A stretch of 64,000 bases of DNA from Bacteroidaceae bacterium (GCA_017622815.1 JAGAQH010000036.1:42595-106594); one strand, 5' to 3'; numbered from the stretch's first letter, positions 18,403 through 27,263 are shown. Program-made: numbers and translations. The notes: generated from the letters alone by a model not told the origin.

Positions 18403-18410
18403 CAAAGATA
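18403..18410 (-). promoter_or_regulatory. Putative promoter (-7 element) of the TPR/HTH regulator
   Basis: Minus strand TATCTTTG, 21 bp before the ATG at 18381. Confidence 0.6.
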
Positions 18411-18496
18411 GGCAAAATGGCGCGAATAACCTTTCCTCTGGGTGTGAAAAAGGTGTGACAAGATTGTGACAAGCGTGACAACCGAACCTTTCTTCT

Positions 18497-18563
18497 TTGT
18501 TGTCGCGTCAACACTGCTCTGTTGTCGTGACAACAAGGTCCTGTTGGCGGTACAACAAAACTT
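18497..18563. repeat. 22-23-bp-period dyad array, three units
   Basis: Units start at 18497, 18520 and 18542 with TGTTGTCGCGTCAACA, TGTTGTCGTGACAACA and TGTTGGCGGTACAACA. Each is a dyad. It is one of six arrays of the same architecture. Imperfect GTGACAAG repeats precede it (18455-18482). Confidence 0.75.
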
Positions 18564-18593
18564 TGCCGTCGTGGAGGCAAGGGGCATAATACG

Positions 18594-18625
18594 CGAAGCC
18601 CCAACCTGTGCGGGTCGGGGCTTCG
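18594..18625 (-). terminator. Possible terminator downstream of argB
   Basis: A 9-bp G/C-rich stem, CGAAGCCCC (18594-18602) with GGGGCTTCG (18617-18625), lies just after the argB stop. The downstream T-run on the minus strand is poor, so it could be only an attenuating hairpin. Confidence 0.5.
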
Positions 18626-18648
18626 TTAATATTATGATAAAGTAGATG

Positions 18649-19464
18649 TTATTTTTCTATCACCGTTCCCATGCTGGCCTGTATGTCCATGAAATGGGTG
18701 ATAACCACGCGCTTCACTCCCGATGAAATGCTGTCGAAAGCATTGTCCAATTTGGGAATCATGCCACCTGAGACGATGCCGTCGGCCTTCAGGCGGGCAT
18801 AGGATTCTGTGTTGATGGAGGGGATGACGCTGTCGTCGTCCTCTGCATCGGCCATCACACCGGGTTTCTCGAAGCAATAGGTCAGTGTGACATCGAACTC
18901 CTCTGTCAGGGCCTTTGCCACCGTGGCAGCCATGGTGTCGGCGTTGGTATTCAGGATATTGCCCATTCCATCGTGTGTAAGCGGTGCTACCACGGGCACG
19001 GCGGCCTCTATCCCGTCCTTCGCTTTCACCAGGGAAGCCAGACGCTGTCCGTTGGCATGGTCCACATCTCCCACAAAGCCGAAGTCCACCATTTCCTGTG
19101 TGCCGTCGTCCATGGTTACCATCTTAGGTTCGCGCTTGTGGCTTCGGATTATGTCCATGTCGGCACCGGTCAGACCTATGGCGTTCACGCCTTTGGCCTG
19201 CAGGGCGGCTACTATACGTTTGTTCACCAGACCTCCGTACACCATGGTCACCACCTGGAGCATATCCTCGTCGGTAATGCGGCGGCCGCCAACCATACGG
19301 CTTTCTATCCCCAACTGTGCGGCAATCCTGGTGGCCGAGCGTCCTCCGCCATGCACCAGCACCTTGTAGCCAGGCATGGTGGCGAACTGGTTGATGAGTT
19401 CTTTCAGCGATGCCTCGTTCTCCACTACGGCACCTCCAACCTTTATGACGTTTATCTTGTCCAT
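18649..19464 (-). CDS. argB: Acetylglutamate kinase
   Basis: Phosphorylates N-acetylglutamate (or N-succinylglutamate in some Bacteroidetes) in arginine biosynthesis. The 271 residues show the amino-acid-kinase start VIKVGGAVVEN, the glycine loop LVHGGGRSATRIA, the NTNADTMAATVAKAL segment and the C-terminal GGMIPKLDNAFDSISSGV phosphate-binding signature. It starts 9 bp after speA, so the same operon both makes arginine and decarboxylates it. Whether the substrate is acetyl- or succinyl-glutamate was not resolved. Confidence 0.93.
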   Translation of the reverse strand: MDKINVIKVGGAVVENEASLKELINQFATMPGYKVLVHGGGRSATRIAAQLGIESRMVGGRRITDEDMLQVVTMVYGGLVNKRIVAALQAKGVNAIGLTGADMDIIRSHKREPKMVTMDDGTQEMVDFGFVGDVDHANGQRLASLVKAKDGIEAAVPVVAPLTHDGMGNILNTNADTMAATVAKALTEEFDVTLTYCFEKPGVMADAEDDDSVIPSINTESYARLKADGIVSGGMIPKLDNAFDSISSGVKRVVITHFMDIQASMGTVIEK

Positions 19465-19473
19465 TGTCTTCGT

Positions 19474-21369
19474 TTATTCCAGGTAGGTGTAACCATACAG
19501 ACCGGCACGGTAGTTGCTGATGAACTCCTTGCCCTCGCTCTCCGTTATCTTTCCGTCCTTCACGGCCTTGCTGACCCATATCTCCAGGCGGCGTACCAGT
19601 TTCTTAGGTTCGTATTGTACGTATTCCAGCACATCTGCCACGGTTTCACCGTCGATTATCTGCTCTATCTCGTAACCGCCATCCCCGTCTATGGAAATGT
19701 GCACGGCATTGGTATCGCCGAAGAGATTGTGCATGTTGCCCATAATCTCCTGGTATGCACCGACGAGGAACACACCTATGTAGTAGTGCTCTCCCTGCTT
19801 GATTGTGTGCAGGGGCAGGTAACTGGTCTGCTGGGTTCCGTTCACGTAGGCCGAAATCTTGCCGTCCGAGTCACAGGTAATGTCCTGCAGGGTGGCAGAA
19901 CGAGTGGGTTTCTCCTCCAGGCGCTCAATGGGCATTATGGGGAACAGTTGGTCTATGCCCCAAGAGTCTGGCATGCTCTGGAACAGAGAGAAGTTGCAGA
20001 AATACTTGTCGGCCATCTGCTTGTCCAGCGTGCGCAGTTCGTCGGGGACATGCTTCTGGTGGTGAGCCAGTTCTGCCACTTCATGGCTGATGGCCCAGTA
20101 AAGGCTCTCTATCTGTGCACGGGTCTTCAGGTCGATAATGCCGTGGCGGAACAGGTCCAGGGCCTCCTCGCGAATGTCCTCGGCATCGTGCCAGTCCTCC
20201 AGCATGGAACGGCTGGACAGTTTGTCCCATATCTCGGTCAGGTCGTGTACCAGTTTGTGGTCCTCTGCCGTGGGCTGGAAATCCTCTGGCATCTGGGGTG
20301 CGGTAACGCTCTCCATAACATCCAGAATCAGCACCGAGTGATGTGCGGTAAGGCTGCGTCCGCCCTCTGTGATGAGGTTGGGGTGGGGAATGTTGTTCTT
20401 GTTGGACTCCTCCACGAAGGTATAGACACAGTCGTTCACATACTCCTGTATGCTGTAGTTCACGGAACTTTCCGAGTTGCTGCTTCGTGTACCGTCGTAA
20501 TCTACGCCCAGGCCGCCGCCACAGTCCACGAACTTGATGTTATAGCCCATGGCATGCAGTTGCACGTAGAACTGCGCAGCCTCCTTCAGGGCTGTGGAGA
20601 TACGGCGAATCTTTGTTATCTGGCTGCCTATGTGGAAGTGTATGAATGTAAGGCAGTCCTTCAGTTCCATCTCCTCCAGTGTGTGCAGGGCTGTGAGGAG
20701 TTCGGAACTGTTCAGACCGAACTTGCTGGCATCGCCACCGCTCTCCTGCCACTTGCCGCTACCGCTGGAAGCCAACTTGATGCGTATGCCCAGATTGGGG
20801 CGTACACCCAGTTTCTTCGCGGTTTCTGCTATGATTTTCAGTTCGGGCAGTTTCTCCACCACCAGGAAGACGCGCTTGCCCATCTTCTGTGCCAGCAGGG
20901 CCAGTTCAATGAAGTTCTGGTCCTTGTGTCCGTTGCAGATGATGAGTGAGTCCGAGTCCATGTGTGTTGCCAGCACGGCATGCAGTTCGGGTTTGCTGCC
21001 GGCCTCCAGTCCGAGGTTGTATCTCTTGCCGTGACTTATGATTTCCTCCACCACGGGTCTCATCTGGTTCACCTTGATGGGATATATGATGAAATGCTCG
21101 CCCTGATAGTTGTATTCCTTGCCGGCGGTGCGGAAGCAGGCATCCGTCTTCTGGATTCTGCTGTCCAGTATGTCGGGGAAACGAAGCAGCATGGGAGCGG
21201 CCACATGCCTTGTGGCAAGGCGGTCCACGACTTCTTTCAGGTCTATGCGTGTGCCGTTCTTCTTAGGCTCCACATAAACGTGTCCCTTCTCGTTGATACC
21301 AAAAAAATTCACGCCCCATCCCTTGATGTTGTACAACTCTTCCGAGTCCTCGATACGCCACTTTTTCAT
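19474..21369 (-). CDS. speA: Biosynthetic arginine decarboxylase
   Basis: PLP-dependent fold-III enzyme converting arginine to agmatine for polyamine synthesis. The 631-residue length matches the SpeA family. The PLP-binding lysine is K99 in YPIKVNQ. The phosphate-binding glycine stretch is FVDCGGGLGVDYDG, and the HIGSQI and NLITEGGRSLTAHH segments are typical. The start at 21369 (MKKWRIEDSEELY) matches the usual SpeA N-terminus. It lies between aroK and argB on the minus strand, 75 bp after aroK. Confidence 0.96.
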   Translation of the reverse strand: MKKWRIEDSEELYNIKGWGVNFFGINEKGHVYVEPKKNGTRIDLKEVVDRLATRHVAAPMLLRFPDILDSRIQKTDACFRTAGKEYNYQGEHFIIYPIKVNQMRPVVEEIISHGKRYNLGLEAGSKPELHAVLATHMDSDSLIICNGHKDQNFIELALLAQKMGKRVFLVVEKLPELKIIAETAKKLGVRPNLGIRIKLASSGSGKWQESGGDASKFGLNSSELLTALHTLEEMELKDCLTFIHFHIGSQITKIRRISTALKEAAQFYVQLHAMGYNIKFVDCGGGLGVDYDGTRSSNSESSVNYSIQEYVNDCVYTFVEESNKNNIPHPNLITEGGRSLTAHHSVLILDVMESVTAPQMPEDFQPTAEDHKLVHDLTEIWDKLSSRSMLEDWHDAEDIREEALDLFRHGIIDLKTRAQIESLYWAISHEVAELAHHQKHVPDELRTLDKQMADKYFCNFSLFQSMPDSWGIDQLFPIMPIERLEEKPTRSATLQDITCDSDGKISAYVNGTQQTSYLPLHTIKQGEHYYIGVFLVGAYQEIMGNMHNLFGDTNAVHISIDGDGGYEIEQIIDGETVADVLEYVQYEPKKLVRRLEIWVSKAVKDGKITESEGKEFISNYRAGLYGYTYLE

Positions 21370-21444
21370 TTATATGACAGGATTATTGCCAAAGGCTGTT
21401 TGTTGTAATGTGTTATCTGTATGATGTATAATGAATGTCCGGAA

Positions 21445-21972
21445 CTATATGCCGGTGGCCTCCCTGAGCAGTCTGACGCTTTCCGCCACCTTTTCCCTTG
21501 AATTCAGCAGGTCCACGTTGAAGATGTGCTTGGCCTTCATGTAGAAGGGTTCCCGCTTTTCGAGCATGTCCCGGATGTATGCGGTCAGTTCCTCTTCTGT
21601 CTTGCCCACTATAAGTGGGCGTACCACCTTGCCCATCTTCAGGTGTGCCGCCAGCACCTCTGCCGATGCTTTCAGGTATATGGTGTCGCAGAGCGAGTTC
21701 ATGTAGTCCATGTTGTCATAGAAGCAGGGTGTGCCTCCGCCGCAGGAGATAATGACGTTCTCGAACTCTGCCACCTCGTGCAGCATGTTGCGTTCTATCT
21801 CGCGGAAGCCCTCTTCGCCACGTTCTTCAAAGATTTGCGCCACCGTCCTGTGGAAGCGCATCTCTATGTACCAGTCCAGGTCGTAGAACTGTAGGCCCAT
21901 TTCCTTTGCCATGGCATGACCGATGGTTGTCTTGCCGGCTCCCATGTATCCTATGAGGACTATGCTCTTCAT
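21445..21972 (-). CDS. aroK: Shikimate kinase
   Basis: Phosphorylates shikimate in the chorismate pathway. The 175-residue NMP-kinase fold has a P-loop GYMGAGKTT at 8-16, the shikimate-binding DLDWYIEMRFHRTVAQIFEERGEEGFREIE segment beginning near 32, and a Walker-B-like SCGGGTP at about 77-83. It is 10 bp after topA and likely co-transcribed. Confidence 0.95.
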   Translation of the reverse strand: MKSIVLIGYMGAGKTTIGHAMAKEMGLQFYDLDWYIEMRFHRTVAQIFEERGEEGFREIERNMLHEVAEFENVIISCGGGTPCFYDNMDYMNSLCDTIYLKASAEVLAAHLKMGKVVRPLIVGKTEEELTAYIRDMLEKREPFYMKAKHIFNVDLLNSREKVAESVRLLREATGI

Positions 21973-21982
21973 GCCTCTGCCC

Positions 21983-24313
21983 TTACTTTTTTCTTCTCAC
22001 GCTCTTGGTCGCAGGTGCCGGAGCATTGTTAATTATATCCATGCACTCTTCGTAGGTCAGCGACTCTGCCTTGTCGTGCAGGTTCTTGGGCAGTTTGTAG
22101 TTCTGCTTCTTGTAGACCAGATATGGTCCGTATCTGCCGTTCATCACCTCCAGTTCTGCATCCTCCTCAAAGGTCTTGAGGTGTTTTCTGGCCTCGTCCA
22201 GACGGTATTGCAGAATCATCTGCACGGCGTGCTCCAGACTGATGGTCAGAGGGTCGGTTTCCTTGGGTATGGAGATGTATGTCTTACCTATATTTATATA
22301 TGGGCCGAACTTGCCGGAACCTATCTTTACCATTTCGCCGTCGAAGTCGCCCAGTTCCCTTGGCAGTTTGAACAGGTCCAGGGCCTCCTCCAGGGTTATT
22401 GTCTCCAGGCTCTGCTCCTTCTTGAGCTGTGCAAACCTCGGCTTCTTGTCGCTGTCCGTGCTGCCTATCTGGGCAACGGGACCGAATCGTCCTATCTTTA
22501 CCATTACAGGTTCGCCGCTCTTGGGGTCCTTGCCCAGCATGCGTTCGCCCACGCGGTGCTCGCTGCGGCTGTTCAGGCTCTGCTCCACCTTGGGGTCGAA
22601 GTCCTTGTAGAACTTCCGTATCATCTGTATCCAGTCGGCCTTTCCTTCGGCGATGTCGTCAAACTCCTTCTCCACCTCGGCTGTAAAGTTGTAGTCCATT
22701 ATCTCGGGGAAACTGTCCATAAGGAAGTCGTTCACCACTATGCCCGTGTCCGTAGGCAGGAGTTTTCCTCTTTCTGCGCCCATGGTTATCTCGCGATCAG
22801 TGGTTTCCGTCTTGCCGTCCTTCAGGGTGATTACGGTATATGACACGGTTTCACCGGCCTTGTCGCCTTTCTGAACGTACTCGCGGTCCTGTATAGTAGT
22901 GATGGTTGTGGCATACGTGGAGGGGCGTCCGATACCCAGTTCTTCCAGTTTCTTTACCAATGATGCTTCGTTGAAGCGTGCCGGGCGTTGGCTGAAGCGC
23001 TGTGTGGCCTGGATTTCCTGATTGTCCAGTGTCTGGCCGTTTGCCAGTGCGGGCAGGATGTTCTCTCCGCTCTCGTTCTCCTCGTCTTCGAAGGCGGTGT
23101 TGTGTGCCTGGTAAACCTTAAGGAATCCTTCGAAGGTGATTACCTCGCCGGTAGCAATGAATTGGTTGTCCTTGTCTCCGCTGATGCCTATGATGGCCTG
23201 GGTGCGCTCTATCTGTGCATCCGCCATCTGGCTGGCAATGGTGCGCTTCCATATCAGTTCGTAGAGTCTCCTTTCCTGTGCCGAACCCTGTATCTCGGTC
23301 TTGTCCATGTATGTGGGGCGGATGGCCTCGTGTGCCTCCTGTGCTCCCTTGCTGCTGGTATGGTACTGACGTATGGACACGTAGTCGGCCCCCATGTTTT
23401 CGGCAATGAACTTCTTGCTGGCGCCAAGGCACAGTTTTGACAGGTTCACGCTGTCGGTACGCATGTATGTGATCATACCGCCTTCATACAGACGCTGGGC
23501 TATCATCATGGTCTGTGCCACGCTGAGTCCCAGTTTGTGTGCGGCTTCCTGTTGCAGGGTGGAGGTGGTGAATGGAGGGGCCGGACTTCTCTTTGCGGGC
23601 TTCTTGCTCACTTCCTGTATGGTGAATGTTGCACCCTTGCAGGTTTCCAGAAAGGCTTCTGCCTCTTCCTTGGATGTGAATCGTCTTGACAACTCGGCCT
23701 TGACCTCTTCGCCATTCTCGGTAAGGAAGATACCTGTCACGCGGTATGTCGCCTCGCTCTTGAAGGCAAGGACTTCCCTTTCCTTTTCCACTATTAACCG
23801 TACTGCCACACTCTGCACACGTCCGGCAGACAGGGCCGGTTTCACCTTGCGCCAAAGTACGGGGCTTAACTTGAAACCGACTATGCGGTCCAGCAGACGG
23901 CGGGCCTGCTGTGCATTCACCAGGTTTTCGTCTATCTGCCTGGGATTTTCTATAGCCTCCAGAATGGCGTTCTTGGTAATTTCGTGGAAGACGATGCGCT
24001 TAGTACGCGTAGGGTCCAGTTCCAATACCTGCTGAAGGTGCCATGATATGGCTTCTCCCTCGCGGTCTTCATCGGAAGCCAGCCATACGGTCTCCGACTC
24101 GGCCGACATCTTCTTCAGCGTCTGTACTATCTTCTGCTTGTCGGCAGGTATTTCGTACTGTGGTGCAAAAGTATTGGTGTCTATGCTGAAATTCTTCTTC
24201 TTCAAATCACGGATATGCCCGTAGGAAGACTGGACCTTGTACTCTTCCCCAAGGAACTTTTCTATTGTCTTTGCCTTGGCCGGGCTCTCCACGATAACCA
24301 GATTCTTATTCAT
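21983..24313 (-). CDS. topA: DNA topoisomerase I (type IA)
   Basis: Relaxes negative supercoils by single-strand passage. The 776 residues include the Toprim domain at the N-terminus (IVESPAKAKTIEKFLG, with DEDREGEAIS at 81-90) and the active-site tyrosine Y283 in ITYMRTDSVN. The C-terminal third consists of three or more repeats of the type GKFGPYINIGKTYISIP without obvious zinc cysteines. This is the normal Bacteroidetes form. It is the first gene of topA-aroK-speA-argB, with a promoter at 24345. Confidence 0.96.
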   Translation of the reverse strand: MNKNLVIVESPAKAKTIEKFLGEEYKVQSSYGHIRDLKKKNFSIDTNTFAPQYEIPADKQKIVQTLKKMSAESETVWLASDEDREGEAISWHLQQVLELDPTRTKRIVFHEITKNAILEAIENPRQIDENLVNAQQARRLLDRIVGFKLSPVLWRKVKPALSAGRVQSVAVRLIVEKEREVLAFKSEATYRVTGIFLTENGEEVKAELSRRFTSKEEAEAFLETCKGATFTIQEVSKKPAKRSPAPPFTTSTLQQEAAHKLGLSVAQTMMIAQRLYEGGMITYMRTDSVNLSKLCLGASKKFIAENMGADYVSIRQYHTSSKGAQEAHEAIRPTYMDKTEIQGSAQERRLYELIWKRTIASQMADAQIERTQAIIGISGDKDNQFIATGEVITFEGFLKVYQAHNTAFEDEENESGENILPALANGQTLDNQEIQATQRFSQRPARFNEASLVKKLEELGIGRPSTYATTITTIQDREYVQKGDKAGETVSYTVITLKDGKTETTDREITMGAERGKLLPTDTGIVVNDFLMDSFPEIMDYNFTAEVEKEFDDIAEGKADWIQMIRKFYKDFDPKVEQSLNSRSEHRVGERMLGKDPKSGEPVMVKIGRFGPVAQIGSTDSDKKPRFAQLKKEQSLETITLEEALDLFKLPRELGDFDGEMVKIGSGKFGPYINIGKTYISIPKETDPLTISLEHAVQMILQYRLDEARKHLKTFEEDAELEVMNGRYGPYLVYKKQNYKLPKNLHDKAESLTYEECMDIINNAPAPATKSVRRKK

Positions 24314-24344
24314 CTTTCCGAATGTTTTTTAAGGATGCTGGGCG

Positions 24345-24352
24345 CAAAGATA
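24345..24352 (-). promoter_or_regulatory. Putative promoter (-7 element) of the topA operon
   Basis: Minus strand TATCTTTG, 31 bp before the topA ATG. Confidence 0.6.
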
Positions 24353-24404
24353 AGTCATTTTTCCCATTATACCTTATTTATTATGCAAAAAAAACGGCAA
24401 TCGC

Positions 24405-24435
24405 TTGCGTAGTTTCCCCCATTTATGTACCTTTG
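24405..24435 (+). promoter_or_regulatory. Putative promoter of the NfeD-flotillin pair
   Basis: TTGC (24405-24408), a 19-bp spacer, and TACCTTTG (24428-24435), with a leader of about 50 nt before the ATG at 24488. Confidence 0.65.
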
Positions 24436-24487
24436 TCTATGACAAAAGAAAAAAAGGAAAAAACTAACCCTTATCACATTTTTCACT

Positions 24488-25108
24488 ATGATAGATACTT
24501 TTTATGAATGGTACAATGCCCTGCCCTCCACCCTGCAGGTATATTGGGTTATTGCATTGATAACCTCTTTGGTTTTCCTTGTACAGATGGTGCTCACATT
24601 TATCGGTATAGGCGATGCCGACACGGAACTGGACTTCGGCGGTGATGCTGACTTCGGCGGTGATGCCGATTTCTCCGATGGCGACACGTTGGATACCGGC
24701 GGTGCCATGCAGTTGTTCACCATCCGCAACTTCGTCAACTTCCTCCTTGGTTTGGGCTGGGGTGGTGTGTGTCTCTATTCGCTTATACCCAACCCCATAA
24801 TGCTGGCTATTGCTGCCATACTGGTGGGCGTGCTCTTTGTGTATATTTTCCTTATTATATATAAGCAGTTGTTCAAACTGGAGAGGAACGGAGCATATCA
24901 CATAGAAGACTGCGTGGGACAGACCGTTGATGTCTACCTTACCATTCCTGCCAATCGTGCCGCAATGGGCAAGGTGCAGATCAGTTTCTCAGGTTCCGTG
25001 CAGGAACTGGCTGCCCTGACAGATTCCGACACACCTCTGCGCTCCGGTTCAAAGGTGCGTGTTACTGAGGTAATCGACGGCACAACAGTGCTCGTGGAAA
25101 AACTGTAG
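24488..25108 (+). CDS. NfeD-like membrane protein, partner of flotillin
   Basis: A 206-residue membrane protein: one hydrophobic helix near 17-40, an acidic Gly/Asp repeat (FGGDADFGGDADF, about 50-62), two more helices (about 84-128) and a C-terminal OB-like domain (about 140-206) ending in a GSKVRVTEVIDGTTVLVEKL-type strand pair. NfeD-type OB-fold proteins are commonly encoded beside SPFH proteins and thought to act with them in membrane organisation. That, plus the flotillin downstream, supports the call. No serine-protease domain is present, so this is the short NfeD type. Confidence 0.75.
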   Translation: MIDTFYEWYNALPSTLQVYWVIALITSLVFLVQMVLTFIGIGDADTELDFGGDADFGGDADFSDGDTLDTGGAMQLFTIRNFVNFLLGLGWGGVCLYSLIPNPIMLAIAAILVGVLFVYIFLIIYKQLFKLERNGAYHIEDCVGQTVDVYLTIPANRAAMGKVQISFSGSVQELAALTDSDTPLRSGSKVRVTEVIDGTTVLVEKL

Positions 25109-25137
25109 GAAAACGGAGAACAGAGTACAGAAACATG

Positions 25138-25201
25138 GTAGGGACGCTGCGTGCAGCGTCCGAGAAGATAACCATGCGGACGCTGCACGCAGCGTCCCTA
25201 C
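25138..25201. repeat. Nested-palindrome REP element between NfeD-like and flotillin genes
   Basis: Arms 25138-25162 and 25177-25201 are inverted copies, each self-palindromic (GGACGCTGCGTGCAGCGTCC and GGACGCTGCACGCAGCGTCC). The gap continues with CGGAAAA heptamers (about 25237-25250), a TCACCGCTCACC stretch and a single degenerate arm of the REPIN family (about 25290-25320). Confidence 0.85.
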
Positions 25202-25362
25202 ATAGCCGAGTGGAAGCAGGTTCGACAAAGTCAAAACGGAAAACGGAAAACTTTCACCGCTCACCGCTCACCCGTTAAACGTTAATCGCCCCTCCCCCTA
25301 CAGGGGGATTGAGGGGGTCCTAACCTTCAACGTTAATTCTCTAACCTAAAAACATATCCATT

Positions 25363-26730
25363 ATGATTGAACCTATTTATTTGATTGTTGTAGGTGTAGT
25401 GGTGGGCGTTATGCTTTTCATGGCCATCCTGAACCGCTACCGCCGTTGTCCCTCGGACAAGATTCTTGTAGTCTATGGTACCACCGGTGACCGTGGTTCT
25501 GCCAAGTGTGTACATGGTGGCGGTACATTCGTGTGGCCTGTAATCCAGGACTACGCCTACCTGTCACTGACCCCCATCGGCATCGATGCCAACCTTACCA
25601 ATGCCCTGTCACGCCAGAACATCCGTGTGGACGTTCCCTGCCGTTTCACCGTAGGTATCAGCACCGAGCCCGACTCTATGCTGGCTGCTGCCGAGCGTCT
25701 GCTGGGCCTTCAGTCTTCACAGATTCAGGAAATGGCTCGTGATATACTGTTTGGCCAGTTGCGTCTGGTTATCGCTACCATGAGCATCGAGGAACTGAAC
25801 TCCGACCGCGACAAGTTCCTGGAGGCCATCACCGCCAACGTGGAGGTGGAATTGAAGAAGATTGGTCTTCGCCTTATCAACGTTAACGTAACCGACATCA
25901 AGGACGAGAGCGGCTACATCGAGGCTCTCGGTCAGGAGGCTGCCGCCAAGGCTATCAACGAGGCCAAGGTTCGCGTTGCAGAGCAGGAGAAGGTCGGTGA
26001 AATCGGTCGTGCCGAGGCTGTCCGCGAGACCCGTATCCGTACTGCCGAAGCTAATGCCCAGGCCGTGCAGGGTGAGAACGAGGCCAAGATTACCATTGCC
26101 AACTCTGACGCAAACCGTCGTGAGCGCGAGGCCGAGGCACAGCGCAAGGCCATTGCTGCCGAGAAGGTTGCCCAGGCTCAGGCTCTGGAGGAGGCTTATG
26201 CTGCCGAGCAGAAGGCCGAGGATGCACGTGCCGACCGTGACCGTGCCAGCCAGAACGCCAACGTCATCGTGGCCCAGGAGATTGAAAAGCGTCGTCTTGT
26301 CATCGCTGCCGAGGCCGAGGCCGAGCAGAAGCGCGTTAACGCCAAGGGTGAGGCTGATGCCATCTTCGCAAAGATGGAGGCTGAGGCTAAGGGTCTGTAC
26401 GAGATTCTTACCAAGCAGGCCGACGGTTACGACCGCATGATCAAGGCTGCCGGAGGCGATGCCACCAAGGCATACACCCTGCTCCTGCTGGAGAAGTTGC
26501 CCGAACTCGTCAAGACTCAGGTGGACGCCATCAAGGGTATCAATATCGACAAGGTTACAGTTTGGGACGGTGGTGCAGGCAACGCAAACGGCCAGACTTC
26601 TACCGCAAACTTTCTGTCAGGTCTCATGAAGTCCGTTCCTCCTCTGAACGACCTCTTCGACCAGGCCGGTATGGCTCTTCCCGAGTATCTCGCCAAGAAG
26701 AAGGACGAAAAGGCTGAGGCAGAGAAGTAA
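25363..26730 (+). CDS. Flotillin-like SPFH/band 7 protein (YqiK/FloT type)
   Basis: A 455-residue membrane scaffold protein. An N-terminal hydrophobic helix (about 5-24) is followed by the SPFH domain (about 28-200), then a long Ala/Glu-rich coiled coil (about 200-370, many EA-rich repeats) and a C-terminal segment with TLLLLEKLPELVKTQVDAIKGINIDKVTVWD typical of flotillins. It organises membrane microdomains. The repeat-filled 254-bp gap from the NfeD gene does not contain an obvious promoter, so co-transcription is likely. A strong terminator follows. Confidence 0.93.
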   Translation: MIEPIYLIVVGVVVGVMLFMAILNRYRRCPSDKILVVYGTTGDRGSAKCVHGGGTFVWPVIQDYAYLSLTPIGIDANLTNALSRQNIRVDVPCRFTVGISTEPDSMLAAAERLLGLQSSQIQEMARDILFGQLRLVIATMSIEELNSDRDKFLEAITANVEVELKKIGLRLINVNVTDIKDESGYIEALGQEAAAKAINEAKVRVAEQEKVGEIGRAEAVRETRIRTAEANAQAVQGENEAKITIANSDANRREREAEAQRKAIAAEKVAQAQALEEAYAAEQKAEDARADRDRASQNANVIVAQEIEKRRLVIAAEAEAEQKRVNAKGEADAIFAKMEAEAKGLYEILTKQADGYDRMIKAAGGDATKAYTLLLLEKLPELVKTQVDAIKGINIDKVTVWDGGAGNANGQTSTANFLSGLMKSVPPLNDLFDQAGMALPEYLAKKKDEKAEAEK

Positions 26731-26791
26731 TAAGCAAGACTGATGCCTGCAGGTCCCGCATGTGCGTACCTGTAGCAGTCAGATATCCCCA

Positions 26792-26843
26792 TTGCGGGCA
26801 CATCCCTTCCGTTGGGCAGGGGATGTGCCCGCAAGCCTTTTCC
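26792..26843 (+). terminator. Terminator after the flotillin gene
   Basis: A perfect 15-bp stem TTGCGGGCACATCCC (26792-26806) with 26820-26834, then a short pyrimidine/T stretch. It ends the NfeD-flotillin unit ahead of the tRNA. Confidence 0.8.
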
Positions 26844-26933
26844 CATGCGGCGTTTCCGCAACTTCCTGTGGAAAACTCCGCCATGTCTTTGCAGGGCAAA
26901 ATCGAGGAGGCAGCGCTATTTTTTAAAGAATTG

Positions 26934-26965
26934 TTTGGAGTTTCCGAAAAAATGCCATACCTTTG
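26934..26965 (+). promoter_or_regulatory. Putative promoter of tRNA-Leu
   Basis: TTTG (26934-26937), a 20-bp spacer, and TACCTTTG (26958-26965). The tRNA starts 15 bp later. This is one of the best consensus promoters in the window. Confidence 0.75.
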
Positions 26966-26979
26966 CACTCGCAATTTAA

Positions 26980-27061
26980 GCCCAGATGGCGGAATAGGTA
27001 GACGCGTTGGTCTCAAACACCAATACCGCAAGGTGTGCCGGTTCGATCCCGGCTCTGGGTA
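26980..27061 (+). tRNA. tRNA-Leu(CAA)
   Basis: An 82-nt class II tRNA. The acceptor stem GCCCAGA pairs with TCTGGGT, and the anticodon arm TTGGT-CTCAAAC-ACCAA gives anticodon CAA (codon UUG). A long variable arm (TACCGCAAGGTGTG region) and a T-arm with GGTTCGATCCC are present. CCA is not encoded. Boundaries were set by the acceptor stem. Confidence 0.93.
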
Positions 27062-27068
27062 CTGCAAG

Positions 27069-27115
27069 CAAGAGAGTCAGCCCTGTAAAGGACTGACTCT
27101 CTTGTCTTTTTGTCT
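27069..27115 (+). terminator. Terminator after tRNA-Leu
   Basis: A 12-bp stem CAAGAGAGTCAG (27069-27080) with CTGACTCTCTTG (27093-27104), followed by TCTTTTTGTC. Confidence 0.88.
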
Positions 27116-27158
27116 GTTTCTCACGCGCCTGAAAAGCAATGTTCCCAAAGGTGTGTTT

Positions 27159-27250
27159 TTGTTCTCGTGAGGACGCGTCCTTGTTGTCCTGGGTGATTCG
27201 CCCTTGTTGTCCTGGGTGACACGCCCTTGTTGTCCGGGAGGACATTTTCC
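27159..27250. repeat. 22-23-bp-period array, four units
   Basis: Units begin at 27159, 27181, 27204 and 27227 and share TTGTTGTCCTGGGTGA or a close relative. Units 2 and 3 differ at only two or three positions. Each has a TGTC...GACA dyad. The array fills the gap between the convergent tRNA and the SpoU methyltransferase gene and resembles those at 50928 and 60736. Confidence 0.85.
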
Positions 27251-27263
27251 GGGCTTCGGAGGA

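Noticed and set aside
18394-18405. Start of the TPR/HTH regulator at 18405
   Set aside because: That ATG lies inside the -7 box region, so transcription would begin after it. The ATG at 18381 gives a proper signal segment.
18973-20949. 658-codon open frame on the plus strand across argB and speA
   Set aside because: It is the antisense shadow of two well-recognised genes and has no recognisable domains.
27159-27250. Reading the 22-23-bp arrays as a CRISPR
   Set aside because: Units are contiguous, without unique spacers of constant length, only 3-4 copies, and there are no cas genes in the window.
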